Positions 35,746 to 43,568 of a stretch of DNA of 64,000 nucleotides are shown here, in pieces. The number at the start of each line of letters is the position of its first letter. Position 1 is the stretch's first letter. The stretch covers positions 4,330,001-4,394,000 of the forward strand of contig NZ_CP074349.1 in NCBI RefSeq assembly GCF_018343775.1, given 5' to 3'. Origin of the DNA: Pseudomonas cichorii (GTDB lineage Bacteria > Pseudomonadota > Gammaproteobacteria > Pseudomonadales > Pseudomonadaceae). Both the position numbers and the translations under genes were made by a program. Under the pieces are notes generated by a model that did no database searches, was not told the DNA's origin, and saw nothing but the letters and a program-made list of their open reading frames with translations.

Positions 35746-38018
35746 CATGACGTCAGAAGTGGCGGCTCAAAGGCCGTCACTTCAGGCAACGCCTGATCCC
35801 ACCTCACAACCTCCACCGATGCGGTTTGTGCCGAGCAGCCCTGAGACAGGCTTGAAGACCCTGCATCGAGGGTGATCACGTTCGGGTTGCCATGTTTCTC
35901 AAGGCAGCCCTTCTGGCCATGTATCAGAGGGTCGAACCAGGCTCCCGTGGCGATCTGCACGACACCAGGACGAATGTCGTCCGAGACAATCACCCCGGCC
36001 AGAAAAGCACCGCGCTCATTGAAGACCTTGACCACATCGCCGTCACCAATACCGCGTGCCTGGGCATCGCGGCGATTGAGGGTCAATGGCTCGCGTTCGC
36101 GGATCTTCGAGGCGCGGCTATAGGCGCCATGATCGTACTGACTGTGCAGGCGGGTTCGCGGCTGGTTGGACAGCAGGTGCAAGGGAAATGAGGTCGCAGG
36201 CTTGTCCAGCCAGACCGGATGCCCCGGACAGTCCGCGTAACCGAACCCGGCAATGCGCTCGGAGAAAATTTCGATACGCCCTGAAGGTGTGGGCAAAGGG
36301 TTGGCCTGCGGATCATCGCGAAAAGGCTTGAGCAGAATCATGTCGGTTTCGGGGTATTGCACCTCGAACAGGCCGTCGCGCCAGAACCGGTCATAGTCCG
36401 GCAACTGTACGCCAAAGGTTTCAGCCCGCTCGCGAGACTGCTCATAGATATGACGCAGCCAGGCCGATGCATCACGCCCTTCGGTGAAGGTATCGATAAA
36501 GCCCAGGCGCTGCGCCAGGTCGGCAAAGATCGAATAGTCGTCGCGGGCTTCGCCCACCGGCTCGATGGCTTGCTCCATGGCGATCATGAAACGGTCGGAA
36601 GCCGAGCTGCCGATGTCATTGCGCTCCAGCGCCGTGGTCGCAGGCAGGACGATATCGGCGTACCTGGCCTGGGCGGTCCAGTACTGCTCGTGAACGATGA
36701 TGGTTTCAGGCCGCTGCCAGGCATCCAGCAGGCGGTTGAGGTCCTGATGGTGGTGGAAGATATTACCGCCGGCCCAGTACACCAGCCGAATGTCGGGATA
36801 GTGCCGCTGCTGGCCGTTGTAATCGAAAGGCTCGCCGGGGTTGAGCAGCATGTCGGCGACACGCGCCACCGGGATAAAATCCTTGACCGGGTTGCTGCCC
36901 TGCTCGAAGCGTGGCCCCGAGAATGCCTTGCGACCGCTGCCCGTATTGTTCATGCAGCCATAGCCCAGACCAAAACCGCCTCCCGGCAAACCGATCTGCC
37001 CCAGCAACGCGGCCAGGGTCACGGTCATCCAGAACGGTTGTTCGCCATGAATGGAGCGCTGCAAGGAATAGGCGACATTGATCATGGTCCGCTTACTGGC
37101 CATGCGCTGCGCCAGTTCGGTGATCTGGCGGGCCGGGATTCCAGTCAGTTGCTCGGCCCATTGCGTGTCCTTTGGCTGCCCGTCGACATGCCCCAGCAGA
37201 TACTCGCGAAAGCGCTTATAGCCCACGGTATAGCGCTGCACAAAGGCTTCGTCATACAACCCTTGAGTAATCAAGACCCAGGACAACGCCATCATCAGCG
37301 CCGTATCGCTGCCGGGACGAACCGCCAGCCATTCATTCTTTTCAGGGCCGACCAAGTCATCGCGCAACGGGCTGACATTGACGAACTCCACACCCGCTTT
37401 CGACATCGCCTGCAAGGCATCAGCCAGCAGGTGATCACTGGCACCGCCGGGGCTGGTCTGGGCGTTCTTGGCGGGCAAGCCACCGAAGGCCACGAACAGC
37501 TCGCAATGCTCGGCCAGGTTCTTCCAGGAGGTATGCGCCGCCAGCAGCCAGTCCATATTGCCGACGATATGCGGCATCAACACCCGACCTGCGCCGAGGC
37601 TGTAACTGTCGGTGCTGAACACATAACCACCCAGGCAGTTGAGGAAGCGATGCAACTGACTCTGGGCATGATGAAAACGCCCTGCACTGCCCCAGCCATA
37701 ACTGCCGCCAAAGATGGCCTGATTGCCATGCTCGCCCCTGATGCGCTTCAGCTCTCGGGCGACCAGATCCAGTGCAACGTCCCAGGACACTTCGACGAAA
37801 GGCTCCTGGCCACGCAGTTCAGGCCGACCACCGGACTCCTGAAGGAAGCTGCGACGCACGGCGGGACGCTTGATACGGGTCGGCGACGTGATGGCGCCTG
37901 CCACCGAATCACCGATGGGCGAAGGGTCCTTGTCCCACTCGGCGGGCACCAGCGCTTCAAGCTTTCCGTCCACAACCTGTGGGCGGTAGACGCCCCAGTG
38001 CAATGAAGTGAACGTCAT
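35742..38018 (-). CDS. Molybdopterin oxidoreductase, biotin/S-oxide reductase type
   Basis: A 758-residue molybdoenzyme of the DMSO-reductase family, closest in plan to BisC/TorZ. It has no twin-arginine signal and no N-terminal Cys cluster, so it should be cytosolic and lack an iron-sulfur centre, as BisC does. The YGWGSAGRFHHAQ segment and the DSYSLGAG serine (likely Mo ligand) are present, as is the C-terminal dinucleotide-binding region with HLLSNQPRTRLHSQYDHG. It probably reduces an organic S- or N-oxide such as biotin or methionine sulfoxide. The substrate-binding protein gene lies upstream on the same strand. Confidence 0.85.
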   Translation of the reverse strand: MTFTSLHWGVYRPQVVDGKLEALVPAEWDKDPSPIGDSVAGAITSPTRIKRPAVRRSFLQESGGRPELRGQEPFVEVSWDVALDLVARELKRIRGEHGNQAIFGGSYGWGSAGRFHHAQSQLHRFLNCLGGYVFSTDSYSLGAGRVLMPHIVGNMDWLLAAHTSWKNLAEHCELFVAFGGLPAKNAQTSPGGASDHLLADALQAMSKAGVEFVNVSPLRDDLVGPEKNEWLAVRPGSDTALMMALSWVLITQGLYDEAFVQRYTVGYKRFREYLLGHVDGQPKDTQWAEQLTGIPARQITELAQRMASKRTMINVAYSLQRSIHGEQPFWMTVTLAALLGQIGLPGGGFGLGYGCMNNTGSGRKAFSGPRFEQGSNPVKDFIPVARVADMLLNPGEPFDYNGQQRHYPDIRLVYWAGGNIFHHHQDLNRLLDAWQRPETIIVHEQYWTAQARYADIVLPATTALERNDIGSSASDRFMIAMEQAIEPVGEARDDYSIFADLAQRLGFIDTFTEGRDASAWLRHIYEQSRERAETFGVQLPDYDRFWRDGLFEVQYPETDMILLKPFRDDPQANPLPTPSGRIEIFSERIAGFGYADCPGHPVWLDKPATSFPLHLLSNQPRTRLHSQYDHGAYSRASKIREREPLTLNRRDAQARGIGDGDVVKVFNERGAFLAGVIVSDDIRPGVVQIATGAWFDPLIHGQKGCLEKHGNPNVITLDAGSSSLSQGCSAQTASVEVVRWDQALPEVTAFEPPLLTSC

Positions 38019-38052
38019 GGTGAAGGGCTCCTGAGTGGTTGGGGCGTGGGGT

Positions 38053-38101
38053 TTCGCGAATGAATTCGCTCCAACAGCCGGGTGTGGAATTCATTCGCGA
38101 A
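38053..38101. repeat. REP-like inverted element
   Basis: TTCGCGAATGAATTC at 38053–38067 and its exact inverse at 38087–38101 surround a 19-base centre. The arms match the element at 19825–19883. It sits in the gap between the molybdoenzyme and binding-protein genes. Confidence 0.75.
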
Positions 38102-38112
38102 TAAAGCATGAA

Positions 38113-39093
38113 TCAACGTGAAACCTGCTCCTGCAATTTAAGCGCCGAATTGAACGACTCATCGAACACACTGGCCGCAGGATAGCTTTTGGTCAGCCCG
38201 GCACTGTTGAAAAAATCGATGGTCTGCTGCGCGCCCGCAATCACTTCAGGTGTAATCGGTACCACGACGATCTGCGAGCGGGAGAACCAGCGGCGGGCGA
38301 CTTCAGCGTCGGCTCGGGTCAGGCCTGACCAGGCGTTGGCGTAGGTTTCGCTGTTTTTCGGATCACGCACCGACCAGTCGCGGGCCGCTTGCAAACGCTG
38401 AAGGAAATCGTTGATCCGGGCACGCTTGTTCTTGATGGCCTTGTCGTTGGCAACAATGAAACTCTGGGCCGGAATCAGCCCCTTGGCCGTGATGATGATC
38501 CTGGCGCCCTGGCGTTCCTGCTGGGTGACGTAGGGCTCCCAGGTCGCAATGGCATCCACCGAACCGCCGTCCAGAGCATGAGAGGAATCCAGCGCACTGA
38601 GGTAACGATACTCCACGGCATCACGGGGCACACCCGCCTTGTCCAGTGCAGTGAGCATCAATTGCTGGCTGAAAGAGCCTTTCCAGATCGCCACTTTCTT
38701 GCCTGCCAGATCCGCAACGCTCTTGATGGAAGAGTCCTTGCGTACCACGATGGCCACGCCATCCAGATTCTGCCGCGACACGCCGATGACCTTGATCGGT
38801 GCGCCCAGAGCGCCCATGAACAGCGCCGGCGAATCCCCCAGCAGGCCAATATCCAGACTGCCAACGTTCAAGGCTTCGGCCACTGGCGAGCCGGCGGTGA
38901 ACTGCTTCCATTCCAGTTCGTAAGGCAGGTCGTTGAGCACCCCCGCAGCTTCCATCACGGTACGGGCGCTGTAGCTCTGGTCGCCCACCACCAGATCAGC
39001 GGCCTGAGCATTCAACGAAGCCGCAAGCGTCAGGAACAGACCGGACAGAACGCTTTTTTTCCATCGGGCAAGGGTGTTGTCGGACACGTGCAA
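38113..39093 (-). CDS. SsuA/TauA-like ABC substrate-binding protein
   Basis: A 326-residue periplasmic binding protein. Residues 1–31 form a signal peptide ending NAQA. The mature part has the NMT1/SsuA fold, with LNVGSLDIGLLGDSPALF near residue 75–92 and GSVDAIATWEPYV near 178. Relatives bind aliphatic sulfonates, taurine or nitrate. No permease or ATPase gene is adjacent, so it must share a transporter or be an orphan. The setting next to an S-oxide reductase favours a sulfur compound; that is inference. Confidence 0.85.
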   Translation of the reverse strand: MHVSDNTLARWKKSVLSGLFLTLAASLNAQAADLVVGDQSYSARTVMEAAGVLNDLPYELEWKQFTAGSPVAEALNVGSLDIGLLGDSPALFMGALGAPIKVIGVSRQNLDGVAIVVRKDSSIKSVADLAGKKVAIWKGSFSQQLMLTALDKAGVPRDAVEYRYLSALDSSHALDGGSVDAIATWEPYVTQQERQGARIIITAKGLIPAQSFIVANDKAIKNKRARINDFLQRLQAARDWSVRDPKNSETYANAWSGLTRADAEVARRWFSRSQIVVVPITPEVIAGAQQTIDFFNSAGLTKSYPAASVFDESFNSALKLQEQVSR

Positions 39094-39154
39094 TCTCCAC
39101 TGGATCGAAATGGGGTCTGGATCCGCAGGTGCGGTAGCCGATTTTTTGATAACG

Positions 39155-39171
39155 GTTTCAATGTTTGAAAC
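39155..39171. promoter_or_regulatory. Inverted repeat upstream of the binding-protein gene
   Basis: GTTTCA-N5-TGAAAC lies 62 bases upstream of the binding-protein ATG in an A/T-rich stretch. It is a candidate operator, possibly for a TetR-like or LysR-like dimer; I do not recognise it. Confidence 0.35.
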
Positions 39172-39265
39172 GAATTCTTAGAACCCTATCATTCTAAAAA
39201 ACATTATCTAAATTCATTTTCGATCTAGCCTAATATGCAAACAGCTCAGTTATCACCCAGTCAGC

Positions 39266-40159
39266 TCAAAGGGTATCGCTGGTTGCCAACCGTTCGCGCA
39301 AGAACTCGATCAGGGCCTGCACCGGCCTTGAAGCCTGACGATGCTGTGGATAAACCGCCGACAATGTGAGGGGCTCGGGACGCAGGTCATCCAGCACCCT
39401 GACCAGACTTCCACTGCTCAGCGCGGCCCCGACAATGAAGGTCGGCAAGTAGGTGATGCCAAGCCCGGCAATCGCCGCATCTCGCAACAACTCGCCGTTA
39501 TTGGTACGCATCCGCCCGCTGACATTGAGGCTCACGGGTTTGCCGCTGCCCTGAAAACGCCACTGCACCTGACGGTTATGGCCATAGGGCAAGCAGTCGT
39601 GGGCGTGGAGGTCTTCAGGTTTTTCCGGACGTCCCCGTTCAGCCAGATATGCAGGGCTGGCGCAGTACACCCGGTCAATTGTTGCGATACGCCGGGCAAT
39701 CAGGCTGGAGTCTTCCAGCACGCCAATACGCAGCACCAGATCATAGCCCTCGCTGAGCAGGTCCACCGGCCGATCACTCAGGTCCACCTCCACTGCCACA
39801 TCCCGGTAGCGCTGCAGAAACAACGGAAGCAGGCAACCCAGATGCGCCACGGCAAATGATAGCGGCGCGCTCAGGCGCAAGGTCCCGCGTGGTTCGCTGT
39901 TCTGCCCCGAAATGCCTTGCTCGACCTGCTCGACGTCGCCCAGCAGGCGCAAGGCCGATTCGTAATAGCTCTGCCCCAGCGGGGTGACATCCAGGCGGCG
40001 AGTTGAGCGATTGAGCAAGCGCACGCCCAGCCGCTCTTCGAGCTGCATCAGGCGACGACTGACGAACTGCTTGGACAGGCCCAGTTTGTCGGAGGCCGCC
40101 GTGAAGCTGCCCGACTCCATGACCTGGCAAAAAATACGCATATCTTCAAAGGGGTTCAT
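39266..40159 (-). CDS. LysR-family regulator of the CrgA/DmlR type
   Basis: A 297-residue LysR-type regulator with the helix-turn-helix at residues 1–60 (SFTAASDKLGLSKQFVSRRL) and the large branch signature LNRSTRRLDVTPLG followed by a type-2 periplasmic-binding-like domain. Regulators of this branch often act on the divergent gene. Here that gene is the secreted esterase, whose ATG is 149 bases away. The ATG at 40159 fits the family start; the longer frame adds 29 unlike residues. Confidence 0.87.
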   Translation of the reverse strand: MNPFEDMRIFCQVMESGSFTAASDKLGLSKQFVSRRLMQLEERLGVRLLNRSTRRLDVTPLGQSYYESALRLLGDVEQVEQGISGQNSEPRGTLRLSAPLSFAVAHLGCLLPLFLQRYRDVAVEVDLSDRPVDLLSEGYDLVLRIGVLEDSSLIARRIATIDRVYCASPAYLAERGRPEKPEDLHAHDCLPYGHNRQVQWRFQGSGKPVSLNVSGRMRTNNGELLRDAAIAGLGITYLPTFIVGAALSSGSLVRVLDDLRPEPLTLSAVYPQHRQASRPVQALIEFLRERLATSDTL

Positions 40160-40308
40160 TGTCACAACCTGGTTGACAGTTAAACGCTTTATAGCCGCTT
40201 TTTCGCCTTTCAGCACCCTATTAATCTGTGTCCATGGTGCAGACAAGGCCCGAAGCCAGGACTGCCCTTATCCGCCAACCACTTTCGTTTTTCAAAAGGA
40301 CTGACCCC

Positions 40309-41331
40309 ATGAACACCCTGCAAAAAGCCCTGACCACGACCCTGCTCGCCCTGTCCGTCAATAGTGCCTTTGCCGCTGGCAGCCCTGGCGTCGAACACAA
40401 CACTCAGGCCTTTCTCGAAGCCCTGGCCGCTGGCGGTGGCAAACCGCTTGAACAACTGAGCCCCAAGGATGCCCGCGCAGTCCTGGCCGGCGCGCAGACC
40501 TCGGTCAAGGTGGATCTGTCGGGCGTGGAGGTCAGCGAGCGTTCGATTGATGCCAACGGTCAGAAGATCACCCTCAAGATCGTCCGTCCTGCCAAGATCA
40601 AGGGTGACCTGCCGGTGTTCATGTTCTTCCACGGTGGCGGCTGGGTTTTGGGTGACTTCCCGACTCACCAGCGACTGATCCGTGATCTGGTGGTCGGCTC
40701 CGGTGCGGTAGCCGTGTATGTGGATTACACGCCATCGCCTGAAGCCCGGTACCCGACAGCAATCAATCAGGCCTATGCCGCAACCCGCTGGGTGGCCGAG
40801 CACGGCAAGCAGATCGGCGTCGATGGCAGCCGTCTGGCGGTGGCGGGCAACAGTGTCGGCGGCAATATGGCAGCAGTCGTTGCACTGATGGCGAAGGAAC
40901 AGAAAACACCGGCGCTGCGCTTCCAGTTGCTGCTGTGGCCGGTCACCGATGCGAACTTCGATAACGGCTCCTACCAGCAGTTTGCCGAAGGTCATTTCCT
41001 GACCAAAGGCATGATGAAGTGGTTCTGGGACAACTACACCACCGATGCCGGCCAGCGCGCCCAGATCCATGCCTCGCCTCTGCAAGCCAGCAGCGAACAA
41101 TTGCGCGGCCTGCCTGCGGCGCTGGTGCAGACCGCCGAGTTCGACGTGCTGCGTGATGAAGGCGAAGCCTATGCCCGCAAGCTGGATGCGGCAGGCGTAC
41201 CGGTTACGGCGGTGCGCTACAACGGGATGATCCATGACTTCGGCCTGCTCAACCCGCTGAACCAGATCCCTGAAGTCCGCGCCGCGATGCGTCAGGCGGC
41301 GAACGAGCTGAAAACCCACCTCGGCAACTGA
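40309..41331 (+). CDS. Exported alpha/beta-hydrolase (HSL-type esterase/lipase)
   Basis: A 340-residue hydrolase of the hormone-sensitive-lipase group. Residues 1–23 form a signal peptide ending AFA, so it is periplasmic or secreted. The oxyanion motif HGGGW (near 109), nucleophile serine in GNSVGGN (near 184), Asp in AEFDVLRDEG and His in GMIHDFG complete the triad. It probably cleaves short-chain acyl esters. The ATG at 40309 has an AAAGGA site. It diverges from a LysR gene and ends before a short terminator. Confidence 0.88.
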   Translation: MNTLQKALTTTLLALSVNSAFAAGSPGVEHNTQAFLEALAAGGGKPLEQLSPKDARAVLAGAQTSVKVDLSGVEVSERSIDANGQKITLKIVRPAKIKGDLPVFMFFHGGGWVLGDFPTHQRLIRDLVVGSGAVAVYVDYTPSPEARYPTAINQAYAATRWVAEHGKQIGVDGSRLAVAGNSVGGNMAAVVALMAKEQKTPALRFQLLLWPVTDANFDNGSYQQFAEGHFLTKGMMKWFWDNYTTDAGQRAQIHASPLQASSEQLRGLPAALVQTAEFDVLRDEGEAYARKLDAAGVPVTAVRYNGMIHDFGLLNPLNQIPEVRAAMRQAANELKTHLGN

Positions 41332-41347
41332 TACCCAGCCCGCCATA

Positions 41348-41370
41348 ACCTGCCCCCAACGGGCAGGTTT
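41348..41370 (+). terminator. Terminator after the esterase gene
   Basis: ACCTGCCC pairs with GGGCAGGT around a five-base loop and is followed by only three Ts. It lies 16 bases after the esterase stop. Confidence 0.6.
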
Positions 41371-41395
41371 CAGCCTGTCATGCCGGAGTCGCACC

Positions 41396-42823
41396 ATGTC
41401 CTTTCTGCTGAGCCATCCCCTGCTGTGGAGTGCCCTGTTGCTGCTGGCCGATGTGTCGATCTGGCATCTGTCACCCATCCAGCTTCGAGTGATTCGGGTC
41501 GGTATTCGCCTGGGTCTGTTTCTGGCCTTCAGTACGCTTATCATCAATGCCGGTATCAGCCCGTTGCAGGCACCGGCCTGGCCGGATGACAGCGTGCTGC
41601 AACTGGGCGCCACGGCACTGGCGATTCTCTGGTGGGTGTACGCAGCCCGTGTGCTGACAGTGTTGATTGGCCTGGCCCTGATGCATCGCATCGGTCATAG
41701 CGGACGCCTGCTGCAGGACGTGATTGGCGCACTGGTGTTTCTGATCGCTGTGGTCGCGGCAGCCGGTTATGTGCTGGATCTGCCCGTCAAAGGGCTTCTG
41801 GCAACTTCGGGTGCCGTGGCAATCATTGTCGGTCTGGCGCTGCAAAGCACCTTGAGCGATGTATTTTCCGGGATCGTGCTTAACACCACCAAGCCCTATC
41901 AGGTCGATGACTGGGTCGCGATCGACGGTATCGAAGGCAAGGTGACCGATATCGACTGGCGCGCCACACATTTGCTGACCGGCGCAGGCAGCACGGCCGT
42001 CGTGCCCAATTCCGTGGCGGCCAAGGCCAAGATCGTCAACCTGAGCAGGCCGACTCACATGCACGGTGTCTCGATCAGCATTCAGGTGCCGAATCATATC
42101 CGCCCGCGCCGTGTGCTTGATGCACTGGATCGTACCTTGCAGGGCAGCAGCAGCCTGTTGCTCTCCCCAGCCCCGAAAGCAGTGCTCAAGGAAGCCGGGG
42201 AAAGCATGTCCGAATATGTGGCCAGCGGTTTTATCGCGGACCTGAGCAAGAAAGGCGAAGTGCGTAATCAACTCTTCGACCTCGCGCACCGCCATCTGGA
42301 AGCCGCAGGCATCGTCCGTCAGCTCGACGGCAGCAGCGAACCGACGTCCCGTGCCCGCACTCTGCTGGAAGAGGTGAAAGTCTTCCGCTCATTGAGCGAG
42401 CCGGAACGCGACCGACTGGCACAACACATGACCGCGCAGCAGTACTCGGCGGGGCAAGTGGTGCTGGATTTCGACGAGGTTGCCGATTACCTGTTCGTGA
42501 TTGCCACAGGGGTGGTCAGTGCCTCGGTGGCCAACGGCAACGAGCAAGTCGAGGCGGGCCGCATGGGGCCGAGCGAGGTCATGGGCGAGCAAAGCATTCT
42601 CGCGGATACACCGTCCGAAGCGCGATTCACGGCAATGACCTCCAGCATCATCTATCGAATCGACAAGAACGTCGCACGTGCCTGTATGGAGCAATCCGGC
42701 CAGGTCAATAACGCGCTGCACAAGTTGCAGGCGGTTCGGCAGAAGAACAGTCATTCGGCGCTGCTGGCAAGACCTGCCCAGGTCAAGAAAGGCGGCTTTC
42801 TCAGTTGGCTGAAAACTCGCTGA
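41396..42823 (+). CDS. MscS-type channel fused to a cyclic-nucleotide-binding domain
   Basis: A 475-residue inner-membrane protein. Four to five hydrophobic segments occupy residues 1–160, the last being the MscS pore helix (LLATSGAVAIIVGLALQSTLSDVFSGIVL). The MscS beta domain follows, with KPYQVDDWVAIDGIEGKVTDIDWRATHL. From about 330 a CNBD/CAP-like domain follows (VFRSLSEPERDRLAQHM…GVVSASV…GEQSILADTPSEARFTAM). Such bCNG channels may open with cyclic nucleotides rather than tension. The phosphate-binding cassette here, MGPSEVMGEQSILAD, lacks the usual Arg, so ligand binding is uncertain. Confidence 0.9.
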   Translation: MSFLLSHPLLWSALLLLADVSIWHLSPIQLRVIRVGIRLGLFLAFSTLIINAGISPLQAPAWPDDSVLQLGATALAILWWVYAARVLTVLIGLALMHRIGHSGRLLQDVIGALVFLIAVVAAAGYVLDLPVKGLLATSGAVAIIVGLALQSTLSDVFSGIVLNTTKPYQVDDWVAIDGIEGKVTDIDWRATHLLTGAGSTAVVPNSVAAKAKIVNLSRPTHMHGVSISIQVPNHIRPRRVLDALDRTLQGSSSLLLSPAPKAVLKEAGESMSEYVASGFIADLSKKGEVRNQLFDLAHRHLEAAGIVRQLDGSSEPTSRARTLLEEVKVFRSLSEPERDRLAQHMTAQQYSAGQVVLDFDEVADYLFVIATGVVSASVANGNEQVEAGRMGPSEVMGEQSILADTPSEARFTAMTSSIIYRIDKNVARACMEQSGQVNNALHKLQAVRQKNSHSALLARPAQVKKGGFLSWLKTR

Positions 42824-43023
42824 GCGAGTACTGGAAAGCGCAGGCCAGAGCGCTGCGCAAAACCGATAGCGGCTGATCGTCGCCTGCGAAATTAACAACG
42901 ATTAACTCGTCAGCCCTGTTCCCTCACCCAAGAATGGCGCTCTCTGCGCAGACTTTTGCCCATCGAAAGGTGCTGACAAAACAGCCAACTCATTTGCACC
43001 TTCACGCGACAATGGACATTGCC

Positions 43024-43470
43024 ATGACTCAGGTTCCGCAATACCCCTGCTCGATATGCAAAACCATGGACGGCATCAAGCAACAGACAGCCGTAAGCGG
43101 CGGCCTGACCCTCTGGCGCGAGCGTCTGGCCAAACAGTTGATCCTCGAAAAACTGGGTGAAAACATCGAAGTCTCCGAACTGGCCCGCGCCTGTGCCTTG
43201 TCCAGAAGCTATTTCTCCAGAGCCTTCAAACGCAGCACCGGCCTTTCGCCTCAGGAATGGATTCGCTGCCAGCGCATCGCTCGCGCAAAGTGCCTGATCC
43301 AGCACACGGACATGACCTTGACCCAGATAAGTCATGAGTGCGGATTCTGTGATCAATCGCACTTCTCGCATATTTTTTCCCGTACCGAAGGCATCAATCC
43401 CTTTACTTGGCGCGGTCATGCGCTAAAGAACACAGATAACAGCAAAGTGTTTGCCGCCAGCGGATTCTGA
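43024..43470 (+). CDS. Small AraC-family regulator
   Basis: A 148-residue protein made almost wholly of an AraC DNA-binding domain, with both helix-turn-helix units: VSELARACALSRSYFSRAFKRSTG and MTLTQISHECGFCDQSHFSHIFSR. A short N-terminus with two cysteines (YPCSICKTMDG) takes the place of a sensor domain, like the SoxS/MarA layout. Its target is unknown. The start is uncertain: ATGs at 43012 and 42934 are in frame and none has a strong ribosome site. Confidence 0.8.
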   Translation: MTQVPQYPCSICKTMDGIKQQTAVSGGLTLWRERLAKQLILEKLGENIEVSELARACALSRSYFSRAFKRSTGLSPQEWIRCQRIARAKCLIQHTDMTLTQISHECGFCDQSHFSHIFSRTEGINPFTWRGHALKNTDNSKVFAASGF

Positions 43471-43568
43471 AATAAGGGCTAGATTGAAAGTCGCATCACG
43501 AGCAAGCTCGAGAGCGTACTTGTCTGCCCGAAAAACAGAATCCCAGGCGACACAACAGGAATGAACCC

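Noticed and set aside
36357..38006. A 549-residue plus-strand frame opposite the molybdoenzyme gene
   Set aside because: Shadow of the real gene; the composition and lack of motifs do not support a protein.
40210..41691. A 493-residue minus-strand frame across the esterase and the start of the MscS gene
   Set aside because: It spans two clear plus-strand genes and their terminator, and has no recognisable domain.
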